Source: Cyclobacteriaceae bacterium
Lineage (GTDB): Bacteria; Bacteroidota; Bacteroidia; Cytophagales; Cyclobacteriaceae
DNA length: 64,000 bases
Assembly: GCA_019694875.1 (NCBI GenBank)
Contig: JAIBBC010000003.1
Coordinates: 310,001 to 374,000 of the forward strand
Reading direction: 5' to 3'
The first letter of the stretch is position 1; every line of letters begins with the position of its first letter. Position numbers and translations under genes: made by a program. This document shows positions 10,071-18,629 of the stretch, one piece after another. The notes under the pieces are model-generated. The model ran no database searches, was not told where the DNA came from, and saw nothing but the letters and a program-made list of their open reading frames with translations.

Positions 10071-11951
10071 TTATGATTGTTTGGATACTGTCACGGGTGC
10101 TGGTTTTGCGAACGCTTGATCTTCCGTTTCCAGTTTGTCGTACCAGTTCTTTTTAAGGATATAAGTTGTTACCAGCAAAATACCAATACTTGCATACAGC
10201 GGCAGTTCCTCTCGAATAACGATGTAGACCGGAACAACCGTCAGGCAAACCTGCCACACAATTCCAACCGCTACATTAAACACATCGCGTTTGAAATTTT
10301 TGTTAGAGATAAAAGACGGGTCTTCAGCAACTACCTGCTCATGAACGGGCTTCCAGAAACCCCACGGCCTTACAGATTTATAGAAATGCTTGAGTACGGC
10401 TTCTTCTGCAGGCGGTGCTGCATAGGTACCTGCAACGCAACCGATGATGGAAATGACAAACGTGACAGGAAAATAGTACAAAGGCAGAGCTCCCGGAAAA
10501 ACAAACGGCAATACCATTGATGCGAGAATCCCTGCCGCCATTCCCCAGAAATATCCGTGACCGTTAAAGCGCCACCAGTGCCACTTCAGCACGTTGGATG
10601 CAATGTACCCGCCATAGAGTGCAGACACGATCCATTGAATAACCGTGTTGATGCTCATCACATATAATCCAATCAGAATGCTCAGTACTACCATCGCCAG
10701 TGAAATCATGTAGCTGTAGTTAATGAGACGCTTGCGGTCTGCATCGGGATTGATGTACTTCAGGTAGATGTCGTTGATGAGATAAGCAGGCGCTGCGTTA
10801 ACCGTGGAAGCAAACGTTGATTTAAATGCAGCCAGCAATCCTGCGATCAAGAGACCCTTCAAACCGATCGGGATAAACTCGTTAATGGCCAATGGTAATA
10901 CCTTCTCGAAGTCGAAGCCCTCACCTGCCGCCAGAAATTCCGTGCGAAGAAAAACGATGGCCAGCACCGTAAATCCGGTAATCATCAGGTATCGCGGAAA
11001 CAGCAGCACCAGCGATACAAAGCCACTCATCTTGGCTGCCTCGGCCGGCGATTTGGTAGCGAGAATTTTTTGCATGTCATAATTGGGTGCAGGCCCGGCC
11101 ATGCTAGCGAAGATGCCTTTGAACAGCATCATCATAAAAAATACCGTGAAGAGTGAAAATCCGTCAGACGTAATCTTGTCGTTTACGGCAGGAAGTATTC
11201 CTGACCAGTCCAACCCGATGTTCCATCCGAAGGAAAGTTCATTCCAGCCCGCAGGTACAAGTCCCATCAGCGTATCGCGGTCAACGTGATTCATCGCGAT
11301 AATACCAATGGCCACACAACAAACGGTCATGATCACAAACTGAAACACATCGGTCCATACGATCGACATCATTCCGCCCATGATTACATACAGCGTAACA
11401 ATCGCAACCATTATGATTCCGTAAAACGTGGCCGCATGCTGTGGTTCCAGGAAACCTGAAAGCAGCGGTGCCGCACTCTCCCACGGAATGAATGCTTCAA
11501 TGAACTTTCCAACTCCGATAAAGCCATAACTCAAAAATCCGAGTGCGCTCAGTAATGCAAAAGCCACGACAATGATGTGCGACAGTGTTGCTCCCCGGCC
11601 ATTGCCAAACCGAGTGCGGATCCATTCGGCACCGGTGAGCACGTACGATCGCCTTAGCCAGGCCGACAGGTAAATCATTAACACGATTTGGTTAAACACC
11701 GGCCACAGCCACGGAATCCACACGCTTTTCACTCCGTACACAAACAGCAGCGTTACCATCCACATCGTTCCGGAAATATCAAACATACCCGATGCATTGG
11801 AGAGCCCGAGCATGTACCAGGGCAGTGTATTGCCTCCGAGAAAATACGTCTTGATGTTTTGGGAGGCACGCTTTTTCATGATGAACCCAATAACGATTAC
11901 CGTTACCAGGTATACCGCAATGATTAAACTGTCGATGAGCGATAAAGTCAT
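10071..11951 (-). CDS. Sodium:solute symporter (SSS family), predicted mannobiose importer
   Basis: 626 aa with about 13-14 hydrophobic helices. The start (DSLIIAVYLVTVIVIGFIM, then KTYFLGGNTLPWYMLGLS) is typical of the SSS/SSF family, as is YVIMGGMMSIVWTDVFQF near residue 185. These carriers couple sodium entry to uptake of sugars and other small solutes across the inner membrane. Its place between the secreted GH26 and the cytoplasmic GH130/epimerase points to uptake of mannobiose. The start overlaps the GH26 stop by 4 bases. The length, above the usual 500-550, reflects a C-terminal extension with extra helices near 540-600. Confidence 0.93.
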   Translation of the reverse strand: MTLSLIDSLIIAVYLVTVIVIGFIMKKRASQNIKTYFLGGNTLPWYMLGLSNASGMFDISGTMWMVTLLFVYGVKSVWIPWLWPVFNQIVLMIYLSAWLRRSYVLTGAEWIRTRFGNGRGATLSHIIVVAFALLSALGFLSYGFIGVGKFIEAFIPWESAAPLLSGFLEPQHAATFYGIIMVAIVTLYVIMGGMMSIVWTDVFQFVIMTVCCVAIGIIAMNHVDRDTLMGLVPAGWNELSFGWNIGLDWSGILPAVNDKITSDGFSLFTVFFMMMLFKGIFASMAGPAPNYDMQKILATKSPAEAAKMSGFVSLVLLFPRYLMITGFTVLAIVFLRTEFLAAGEGFDFEKVLPLAINEFIPIGLKGLLIAGLLAAFKSTFASTVNAAPAYLINDIYLKYINPDADRKRLINYSYMISLAMVVLSILIGLYVMSINTVIQWIVSALYGGYIASNVLKWHWWRFNGHGYFWGMAAGILASMVLPFVFPGALPLYYFPVTFVISIIGCVAGTYAAPPAEEAVLKHFYKSVRPWGFWKPVHEQVVAEDPSFISNKNFKRDVFNVAVGIVWQVCLTVVPVYIVIREELPLYASIGILLVTTYILKKNWYDKLETEDQAFAKPAPVTVSKQS

Positions 11952-13156
11952 TTCGTCAGTGGTTTGCCCGGCTTGTACATGTTGCGGATATCATTCTCAA
12001 ACAGCGTTAATGAATCCTTGTAAAAAACTTTAAAGTCATCCGCGGAAGCATGTCCCGGATATGGGCCGTAATGATGCTTGGTGTTGGCGTTGCGCCACAG
12101 GCAGATGTAGGCAAGACGAACGGATGGATTGCTCTTTATCGGATTCAGAATAACTTCCGTAAACCAAGTTGGATTGGTTACACCTTCAAGTCCTGTTTCG
12201 GTTAACGCGGCACTTTTTCCTTTTTCCTTCGCTAAGGCTGAAAGCATGGAAAGCCCTGCAATGAAGTCTGCAGCCTGCGCTTCTTTTGTTTTTGTATTCC
12301 AGCTGATGCCTACGTCCATGTAGTTATCGTAGCCCAGCATATCCACATAATCATCTCCCGGATAGCCGTACAAGTACGATTTTTTGAGATCGTTCATATC
12401 GAGTTTACTTCTGTCGGGAGAGAACGCGTACAATAGATGATGGAGGTTGCGCGTATTTTTCAGGTAATCAACCGTAAACCGCCAGAGTGCGATGTACTCA
12501 GTCTCCGTGCAATTGCCCTTACCCCACCAGAACCAGGCACCATTATGCTCGTGATACGGTCTGAAGATTAACGGAATGAATTCGCCATCGACTTTGCACG
12601 ACAGCATAAAATCCGCAATGCGATCAAGGCGGGCTTTAAACTTTGCATGATCTTTTCCTCCGGGCAAAATATGCTTAACAGTACGAATGGTATCCCATGC
12701 GTTGCCACCGGTAGTCGTGTTGTCTACATGCCAGGATATTGTATTGATGCCTCCATGCTTATACACTTCGATGATCCACTTTCGTACGTTTTCGAACGGA
12801 ACAAAATCGATGTTGGCGGGAGTATCCTCTTTTCCGATATCCCAGCCGTGCACAGCCGGATAGTCGCCACACACTTCTTTTACATCCGAACGGCCGGGAG
12901 AATTAGTCCAGCCAACGCCATAGGCCAAATCTTCCTGGTGGCCAAACATGATTCCCTGCTCCGCGATTCGTTTAAGGTTGGCATGCAAAGCCTTCGTTTG
13001 CGCGGTTGCGTGTTTATCAACCATATCCTGTGCGGAAAGCTGAACGATACTGATGAGCACCAGCAGCACGGCAAGACTAACACCCCCCACCACAGTGTGG
13101 AAATAACGGCTGGCTGTGCTGTTTGTACTCCAATATTTTCTTTCGGATAGTATCAT
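11948..13156 (-). CDS. GH26 beta-mannanase
   Basis: 402 aa. A charged head of about 20 residues precedes a hydrophobic segment (GVSLAVLLVLISIVQLSAQ), most likely a long signal peptide. The GH26 acid/base is Glu203 in FRPYHEHNGAWFWWG and the nucleophile is Glu320 in AALTETGLEG. GH26 mannanases of such loci cut beta-1,4-mannan, some releasing mannobiose from chain ends, which suits the downstream import and epimerisation steps. It starts 6 bp after the T9SS-sorted glycosidase ends and overlaps the symporter by 4 bases. Cell location (periplasm or outer surface) cannot be told from the sequence: no lipobox cysteine is visible. Confidence 0.93.
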   Translation of the reverse strand: MILSERKYWSTNSTASRYFHTVVGGVSLAVLLVLISIVQLSAQDMVDKHATAQTKALHANLKRIAEQGIMFGHQEDLAYGVGWTNSPGRSDVKEVCGDYPAVHGWDIGKEDTPANIDFVPFENVRKWIIEVYKHGGINTISWHVDNTTTGGNAWDTIRTVKHILPGGKDHAKFKARLDRIADFMLSCKVDGEFIPLIFRPYHEHNGAWFWWGKGNCTETEYIALWRFTVDYLKNTRNLHHLLYAFSPDRSKLDMNDLKKSYLYGYPGDDYVDMLGYDNYMDVGISWNTKTKEAQAADFIAGLSMLSALAKEKGKSAALTETGLEGVTNPTWFTEVILNPIKSNPSVRLAYICLWRNANTKHHYGPYPGHASADDFKVFYKDSLTLFENDIRNMYKPGKPLTK

Positions 13157-13162
13157 TTTTTG

Positions 13163-15868
13163 TTAGTTGAGGCCATCAGCCGTATACATGAGTTTGCTGT
13201 GGTACACGCGACCCCGGGTTTTTACATTCATAAAATAAGTTCCTGGTGCCAGGCCCACATTTCTCAAATCAATCTTTAATCCCTTCGCATCATTCGTCAC
13301 ATGCCGGATGGGTCGCAACTTGTATGTTGTTCCCGTAACGGAGATCAATTCAATTTCAGTCGGGTGGTCATGAATGCCGAGATAGATAATATCCGATGCC
13401 GGATTTGGGTATGGCTTAAACAATTTAGCTTGCTGGTCGTCATCGGCCGACAACACCAGTTCAAAATTGAGCGTTGCTTTGAACGCCACGCCTTTCGAGA
13501 AAGGCGGCAACTCAAGCTCATGATAAATATCTGTGGTGCTTTGCGTAGAGAAACCAGTTGAGATATCGGTGAATGTGACGGTATAATTTCCCGCAGGTGC
13601 TGCCGATAAATCTACCGTTGCCCCGGTTAAGTTGCTGCGATAAATTTTATCGTAAACAACGCCATAAATGTTATCACCGGCTTTGAAGCCAACGGCCACC
13701 AGCGCTTCGATGTTATACGCTGCGGTCATGCCAAGCTTTGTTGGATTGCCTTCGGATACAAAATCCTCATCTGCTATAAATGCTGCCGGATATTGAAACA
13801 GATTTGCCCAGTCAGAATTGGTATAATTATCCCACTTCCACATCAGGTGCGGCACTTGCGTCATAATACCTGTCCAGATGGCTACGCGTTGTGCATCGAA
13901 CGGAACATCGGCAGTGGTAACATCAAGTCCGTACTCACCGTTGATCAGCCCAACTCGGGTCATGGCATTTAGCAGGGTATTATCCTTTTCCTGCTGAACG
14001 CTTAGCAGCGAGGTATTGTAGAGATGATACTGAACGTTGTCTAATCCGGTCAGCAGGTCGAAGTCAGTCAACTGCGCATCATCCGTGCTGGTTGTAACCG
14101 GGTGATCAAAGGCATCCAGACTTTTTATGTACTGACCCATTTCATCATGCCAGGATTTAACCCCCGGATACCATTGAGCGGATTGATTCGGATATACTCC
14201 GGTGAAGTTCACTTCATTAAAAAGTTCCCACGCAAACAAATGAGTGGAATACCCCCAACGCGCTACAATGTATCGCACTAATTTCTTTGCCTGAGCCTTG
14301 GCCTGTGTGTTATAAAAAAATTGTTCGGCTGATGTTAACATTCCGCCATTGCTGCTTTTATATGGATTATCGTTCCAGTTGGAATTCACATTTTCAGAAA
14401 ACATGCCGTGCTGGAAAATCGTGAGCTGAAGAAACAGGTTATTGGCTTCGCACAATCCGAAGATTGAATCCTGCTCAGCAGCTGCCTCCTGACTGTAGAC
14501 ACCAAGTCCTTTGTAGAATCCGCTGTTGTTCTTCCATTCAAGTCCCTGGCGATCGAATGGAACCTGCCAGTAGCGAACAAGGTTTGCACCACCTGCACCC
14601 AGGTTATTGAGAATGGTTGTATATGCTGATGTTGTTCCCCACGCCACGTTTATCCCAAGCGGATAAAACGGCTCGCCTGTTTGATGCCGAAAATATTGTT
14701 TGTTTTCGGGATCCGGTTTAATAAAACCCGGTGCATCGGATGCCGCGACAGAAAAGAAGTAAAGTACCGATGCGGTTGTTCCTTCCGGGTCGGTAACGGT
14801 CAACCGAATGTGATGCTGCCCTGCTTTCGCAGGACTGAACCTCAGCATCCAATAACCGGTATTACTGTTTTTAGTCCACTGGTCGGGCGTATAGGATGCA
14901 TGCTGGTAAAAGAAACAGGGAACTACACGCTCAATGCCATCGGGATCGGTTATTTCCGCATCCACTTTCACAACATCCGGATCGTACACATTGCTGTACG
15001 ACTCGTTTATCAGGAACGCAGCTTCAGCCTTTTCATAAACCTTTAGTTGTGGCGTCACAAATTGAAGCGAACCGAGCTTTTCGGTTGCGGGCAGCACGTT
15101 AATTGTGAATTTGCCCACCGCCTTTTTACCGTCATTATCTTCAATGATTAAACGACCAAAGTATATTCCTTCCGATGGAAATGGATGCTCGGCCTGAACA
15201 CCCGTTTCGGAGCCGGCATTTCCAAAAGTCCATGTATATGACGCAATTGTTCCATCCGGATCATACGAATCCGAGGCATCGAACTGGATACTCTGGCCTT
15301 GTATGATCTGGTACGCTGAAAGCGTGAACGCTGCAATCGGTTCGCCATTCAGCGATTGCGAGTTAATAAGTTTAACATCATCCAGGAATATGGTTGCGGT
15401 AGCTTCATTATCTACGGAAGCATTAATTTCAATCCGGTCGAAGGGCTGATTTTTTATTGATGCAATGTCAAGCAAACACTCGGTCCAGGTGTTCGGCAAC
15501 GGTTTTGAATTGTAATCCGGAGCCCAGTTCTCAAGAATTGTAGCACCGTTATTAACAATTTTTACAAACACACGCCCTTGCGTACTGCTTCTGACTTTCA
15601 ATGACAGCCTGTCATTATTACCAATGGTTTTCTCCGCTGAAAAATCGAGGTAAACAGCTTTCCAGTTGCCGGATGGTTTTTGAAAGTATGCTACATTCTG
15701 ACTGGGGTTACCGGTAGCATCGGGATTACTTACGACCGTTACGCCTGCCGGAGTTAAAGCAGGTGTCGATGCTGGCGTTTCAAAGTCAGCGATTGTTTGT
15801 GCAAAAAGAGAATTTGCAATACACCAAAAGGAAAATACAATAAAGCCTGACTTCATCTTTACGTTCAT
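13163..15868 (-). CDS. Multidomain clan GH-A glycosidase with PKD domain and T9SS sorting tail
   Basis: 901 aa with a signal peptide (GFIVFSFWCIANSLFAQ). In order: a carbohydrate-binding-like beta domain (about 25-180), a PKD domain (about 180-265, FDASDSYDPDGTIASYTWTF), a DUF5060-like domain (about 270-375), a (beta/alpha)8 glycosidase domain with Glu552 (WELFNEVN) and Glu645 (NGEYGLD) as the likely acid/base and nucleophile, and a C-terminal sorting domain starting KLFKPYPNPASD. The tail means export by the type IX system and surface attachment or release. The operon suggests action on mannan or glucomannan chains; the exact GH family (GH5-like) is uncertain. The ATG at 15868 is preferred over 15856 and over an in-frame codon at 15916 that lies in the hairpin region. 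Confidence 0.88.
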   Translation of the reverse strand: MNVKMKSGFIVFSFWCIANSLFAQTIADFETPASTPALTPAGVTVVSNPDATGNPSQNVAYFQKPSGNWKAVYLDFSAEKTIGNNDRLSLKVRSSTQGRVFVKIVNNGATILENWAPDYNSKPLPNTWTECLLDIASIKNQPFDRIEINASVDNEATATIFLDDVKLINSQSLNGEPIAAFTLSAYQIIQGQSIQFDASDSYDPDGTIASYTWTFGNAGSETGVQAEHPFPSEGIYFGRLIIEDNDGKKAVGKFTINVLPATEKLGSLQFVTPQLKVYEKAEAAFLINESYSNVYDPDVVKVDAEITDPDGIERVVPCFFYQHASYTPDQWTKNSNTGYWMLRFSPAKAGQHHIRLTVTDPEGTTASVLYFFSVAASDAPGFIKPDPENKQYFRHQTGEPFYPLGINVAWGTTSAYTTILNNLGAGGANLVRYWQVPFDRQGLEWKNNSGFYKGLGVYSQEAAAEQDSIFGLCEANNLFLQLTIFQHGMFSENVNSNWNDNPYKSSNGGMLTSAEQFFYNTQAKAQAKKLVRYIVARWGYSTHLFAWELFNEVNFTGVYPNQSAQWYPGVKSWHDEMGQYIKSLDAFDHPVTTSTDDAQLTDFDLLTGLDNVQYHLYNTSLLSVQQEKDNTLLNAMTRVGLINGEYGLDVTTADVPFDAQRVAIWTGIMTQVPHLMWKWDNYTNSDWANLFQYPAAFIADEDFVSEGNPTKLGMTAAYNIEALVAVGFKAGDNIYGVVYDKIYRSNLTGATVDLSAAPAGNYTVTFTDISTGFSTQSTTDIYHELELPPFSKGVAFKATLNFELVLSADDDQQAKLFKPYPNPASDIIYLGIHDHPTEIELISVTGTTYKLRPIRHVTNDAKGLKIDLRNVGLAPGTYFMNVKTRGRVYHSKLMYTADGLN

Positions 15869-15884
15869 CACTCCACAGGAAATA

Positions 15885-15909
15885 CAGCAGCAGCTTTTGG
15901 CTGCTGCTG
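15885..15909 (-). promoter_or_regulatory. Intra-operon hairpin between the surface lipoprotein and glycosidase genes
   Basis: A perfect 10-bp inverted repeat (CAGCAGCAGC / GCTGCTGCTG) with a 5-base loop lies in the gap between the IPT/TIG lipoprotein stop (15934) and the next start (15868). No T-run follows on the transcribed strand, so it is not a classical terminator. In Sus-type operons such hairpins after the binding-protein genes can protect the upstream RNA or lower expression of the downstream enzymes; that role is inferred here. Confidence 0.7.
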
Positions 15910-15933
15910 CACACAACTACAATCCTAACCTAT

Positions 15934-16971
15934 CTATTTGACTAACATGACATCGTCCAGGTAAAAACGTTCGTCTTTACCATCCGGACCCTGAATCCTC
16001 CAGCCGATCTGATTCCACTGCGCGGCAGTACTCCAGAGGTCAAGCGTGGCAACGGGAATTTTGAAATATGTCCATTCGTTGGCAGGAACCGTGATGCGCG
16101 TATTCGAATCGAAGCTGGCGAATCCGCTCTTGCTGGCCGATGTGGTGATGTATAAATCATACGTGGCCGATGCACCTTTAACCCAGAACGAAAGATATTT
16201 ATAGTTATCGTCTGAGGTGTTAGTCCAGCCAAACCCGAGCTGATGCCAGTTACCCGCAGCATAATCTTTGTACACCGATGCAGTTCCTGATTTAAATTCG
16301 GTTGTACTGATCACACCACCGCTTCCCCAGGAAGCATCCTGGTAGCCGGGTGCATAATCATCTGTGAAAATCTTGAATGCATTGTCGCGCGAAACGAATA
16401 CCTGTGAAGGATGCGACACACCCGCAGCATTCGTAATGTCGAGCGCTGACTCGGTAAGTGTTGTTGCCGGAAACTTGACCGTAAGCGTGGTTGCTGTCTT
16501 CGCGACAATTTCCAGTTCGGTTGTCGTACCTGCGAAAACTACGCTGCTCACATCATCCAGGTTTTTACCGGTTAACACCAAACTTTCGTTCGCACTGAAA
16601 TTGTAGTTCGATACGGAAGTGATGTTGGCAAAACCCAGCACATTAAACGGCACGGTTGTTTCCGTACCGTCCATGTTAGTAAGAATGATGTTCTGGTTTC
16701 CCGGAATCGCATCCGCTGGAACGCGGAACAGAATCGATTTTGCTGTATTAAAATTGGGGTTGAAGCTTGCCTTCACATGCCCCTTCTCGAAATAAATTGT
16801 CTGAATTTTCGAAAGATCGGTACCCGTAACGGTCAGCAATTCGTTCGAAGCGCCCTGCGCAGGTGAAACCTCCTTCACGGAAGGGTTCATTGATTCATCG
16901 TCACTGCACGACCAGCTCGCTAACGCCAGTATCAAGCACAGTCCTAAAAATCTTGTCTTAATCGTTTTCAT
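15934..16971 (-). CDS. IPT/TIG-domain surface glycan-binding lipoprotein (SusE/F position)
   Basis: 345 aa. A lipoprotein signal ends at Cys22 (LALASWSCSDDES). Two IPT/TIG immunoglobulin-like domains follow (VKEVSPAQGASNELLTVTG near 32, ANITSVSNYNFSANESLVL near 118), then a C-terminal beta-sandwich from about 200 rich in aromatic residues (YKYLSFWVKGASATYDLYI, ending RFYLDDVMLV), which looks like a carbohydrate-binding module. It sits directly after SusD, the slot of surface glycan-binding proteins that hand polysaccharide to the SusCD complex. No enzyme motif is visible. The start ATG at 16971 fits the signal peptide. Confidence 0.88.
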   Translation of the reverse strand: MKTIKTRFLGLCLILALASWSCSDDESMNPSVKEVSPAQGASNELLTVTGTDLSKIQTIYFEKGHVKASFNPNFNTAKSILFRVPADAIPGNQNIILTNMDGTETTVPFNVLGFANITSVSNYNFSANESLVLTGKNLDDVSSVVFAGTTTELEIVAKTATTLTVKFPATTLTESALDITNAAGVSHPSQVFVSRDNAFKIFTDDYAPGYQDASWGSGGVISTTEFKSGTASVYKDYAAGNWHQLGFGWTNTSDDNYKYLSFWVKGASATYDLYITTSASKSGFASFDSNTRITVPANEWTYFKIPVATLDLWSTAAQWNQIGWRIQGPDGKDERFYLDDVMLVK

Positions 16972-17009
16972 CGTAGTCAGTTAGTTACGTTCAATACGTT
17001 TATTATCCA

Positions 17010-18611
17010 TTAATAGAATGCCACCGGTGGTTCAAGCAACAACGGGTTCGATACTGTTTCAACTTGCGGGATGGGAAGAAACAGCGTGTTAAAGCTGGCC
17101 GGAATCGTTGCCTTAAAACTGTTGAGATGTCCATCATCACCGTACGTGCCTCGCTCCTGCTGTGCAACCATGGCGGAAGCTTTCGCAAGGCCCTGGCGCT
17201 GAATATCAAACCAATAGTCACCTTCGAACGCAAACTCAATTTTACGCTCGCGCAACAACTGATCGATGGTGATGCTGCTCATCGGTGCAAGTCCGCCACG
17301 GGTGTGAACTGCATTGAATGCGGCAAGTGCAGTTCCATCACTGGTTGATCCGGTTCCGTTCATCACGGCTTCTGCATAGATCAATAAAACATCGGCATAC
17401 CGGAGAATGAACGTTGGCATGCTGCTGTGCGCATCGGTGTTCACCGGTTCGCCATCACGATTCGGGCCTACAATATATTTTTGAATGTTCGAACGGGTGC
17501 CGGTCTTAATCTTGAAGTTGTCGGTTGCTCCGGTGGTATCATATGTAAAACCGCCCGGGAAATTCGCATTAACCCAGTCATCGCGGTGGAACCCATGCTC
17601 CATCACCGACCATCCTCTTCTGTCGTCACCGGCATAGTATCCGGTAGCGGGATCAAGCATGTCGATGGACGGAATAACGGATGAGTATGCAGCTGTGGTT
17701 CCGGTTGGTGCAGGGCGCAACAACGGTGCAGGGCCTGCATAGGTCATAAAACGGTTTGCACCGTTCCAGCCTGCGGCAGTAATCCACTGTAAAGCAAACA
17801 ATGATTCTTTACTTGCTTTTGCAGCCGATGATGATGTAAACAATTCCTGGTAGTCGTCATGCAAACCAACCTGTCCCGGATTCGCGGTAGCATAGTCAAT
17901 TACTTCCTGCGCTTTCGCGCGAGCATTCGCATAGTCTTTCAGGTACAGGTAAATCTTTGCCTGCATTCCTTTTGCTGAAATGGCAGATACACGGCCAACC
18001 TGATATGGAACGCTTGGAAGGTTTGCCTCTGCAAACTCCAGGTCTTCAATTGCAAAGCGGAGTACATCGGCCTGGAAATAACGCGGTACCAGATTCTTTC
18101 CGGGCTTCGTCAGTTCAAGCGGATTAGGAACGATTGGCACATCGCCAAAGGCACGACCAATGTAGAAGTATGCAAACGCACGGATGAAACGCGCTTCCGC
18201 AATTCCGATTGTAAGGAAATCCTTATCCCCAATTTGTTTTTTCTTGGCTTCAAAGGTCTGGATCAATACCGAAGCACGTCCTGCGGCATCATAGCAGGCA
18301 TTCCATGTACTGTTGATCAAACCATCGGTGCTTTGAATGTTGAAATTGTAGAAAGAGTTGTATTGCGAGTTGCCCGCAACACCGGACACTGTTCCGCCCA
18401 GCACGTCACCCACGGAGGTGAACGCTTTGTCAGACCAGTCGTTCCACACGTTATTGTATAGCATCCCGGTACCTCCGTAAACCTCTTCAGCCGTATTGTA
18501 GTAGTTATCCGATGTCGGCTGGGTGGTAGAAGGATTATCGAGGAACGAATCATCGCACGCAGTAATCGAGAGCGCTGCTGTGATTATACCTGTGAATATT
18601 ATCTTTTTCAT
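17010..18611 (-). CDS. SusD/RagB-family outer-membrane glycan-binding lipoprotein
   Basis: 533 aa. Lipoprotein signal with Cys19 (TAALSITACDDSFLDNPS). The family marks are the N-terminal DDSFLDNPSTTQPTSDNYY, the helical TPR-like segment with FIRAFAYFYIGRAFGDVPIV near 148, and the C-terminal VLLIYAEAVMNG and LLRERKIEFAFEGDYWFDIQR. SusD proteins form the lid of the SusC transporter and bind the glycan at the cell surface. The gene begins 18 bp after the SusC stop. Substrate specificity cannot be read from sequence; mannan is inferred from the operon. Confidence 0.96.
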   Translation of the reverse strand: MKKIIFTGIITAALSITACDDSFLDNPSTTQPTSDNYYNTAEEVYGGTGMLYNNVWNDWSDKAFTSVGDVLGGTVSGVAGNSQYNSFYNFNIQSTDGLINSTWNACYDAAGRASVLIQTFEAKKKQIGDKDFLTIGIAEARFIRAFAYFYIGRAFGDVPIVPNPLELTKPGKNLVPRYFQADVLRFAIEDLEFAEANLPSVPYQVGRVSAISAKGMQAKIYLYLKDYANARAKAQEVIDYATANPGQVGLHDDYQELFTSSSAAKASKESLFALQWITAAGWNGANRFMTYAGPAPLLRPAPTGTTAAYSSVIPSIDMLDPATGYYAGDDRRGWSVMEHGFHRDDWVNANFPGGFTYDTTGATDNFKIKTGTRSNIQKYIVGPNRDGEPVNTDAHSSMPTFILRYADVLLIYAEAVMNGTGSTSDGTALAAFNAVHTRGGLAPMSSITIDQLLRERKIEFAFEGDYWFDIQRQGLAKASAMVAQQERGTYGDDGHLNSFKATIPASFNTLFLPIPQVETVSNPLLLEPPVAFY

Positions 18612-18629
18612 GATGTCTGGACGTTAAGA

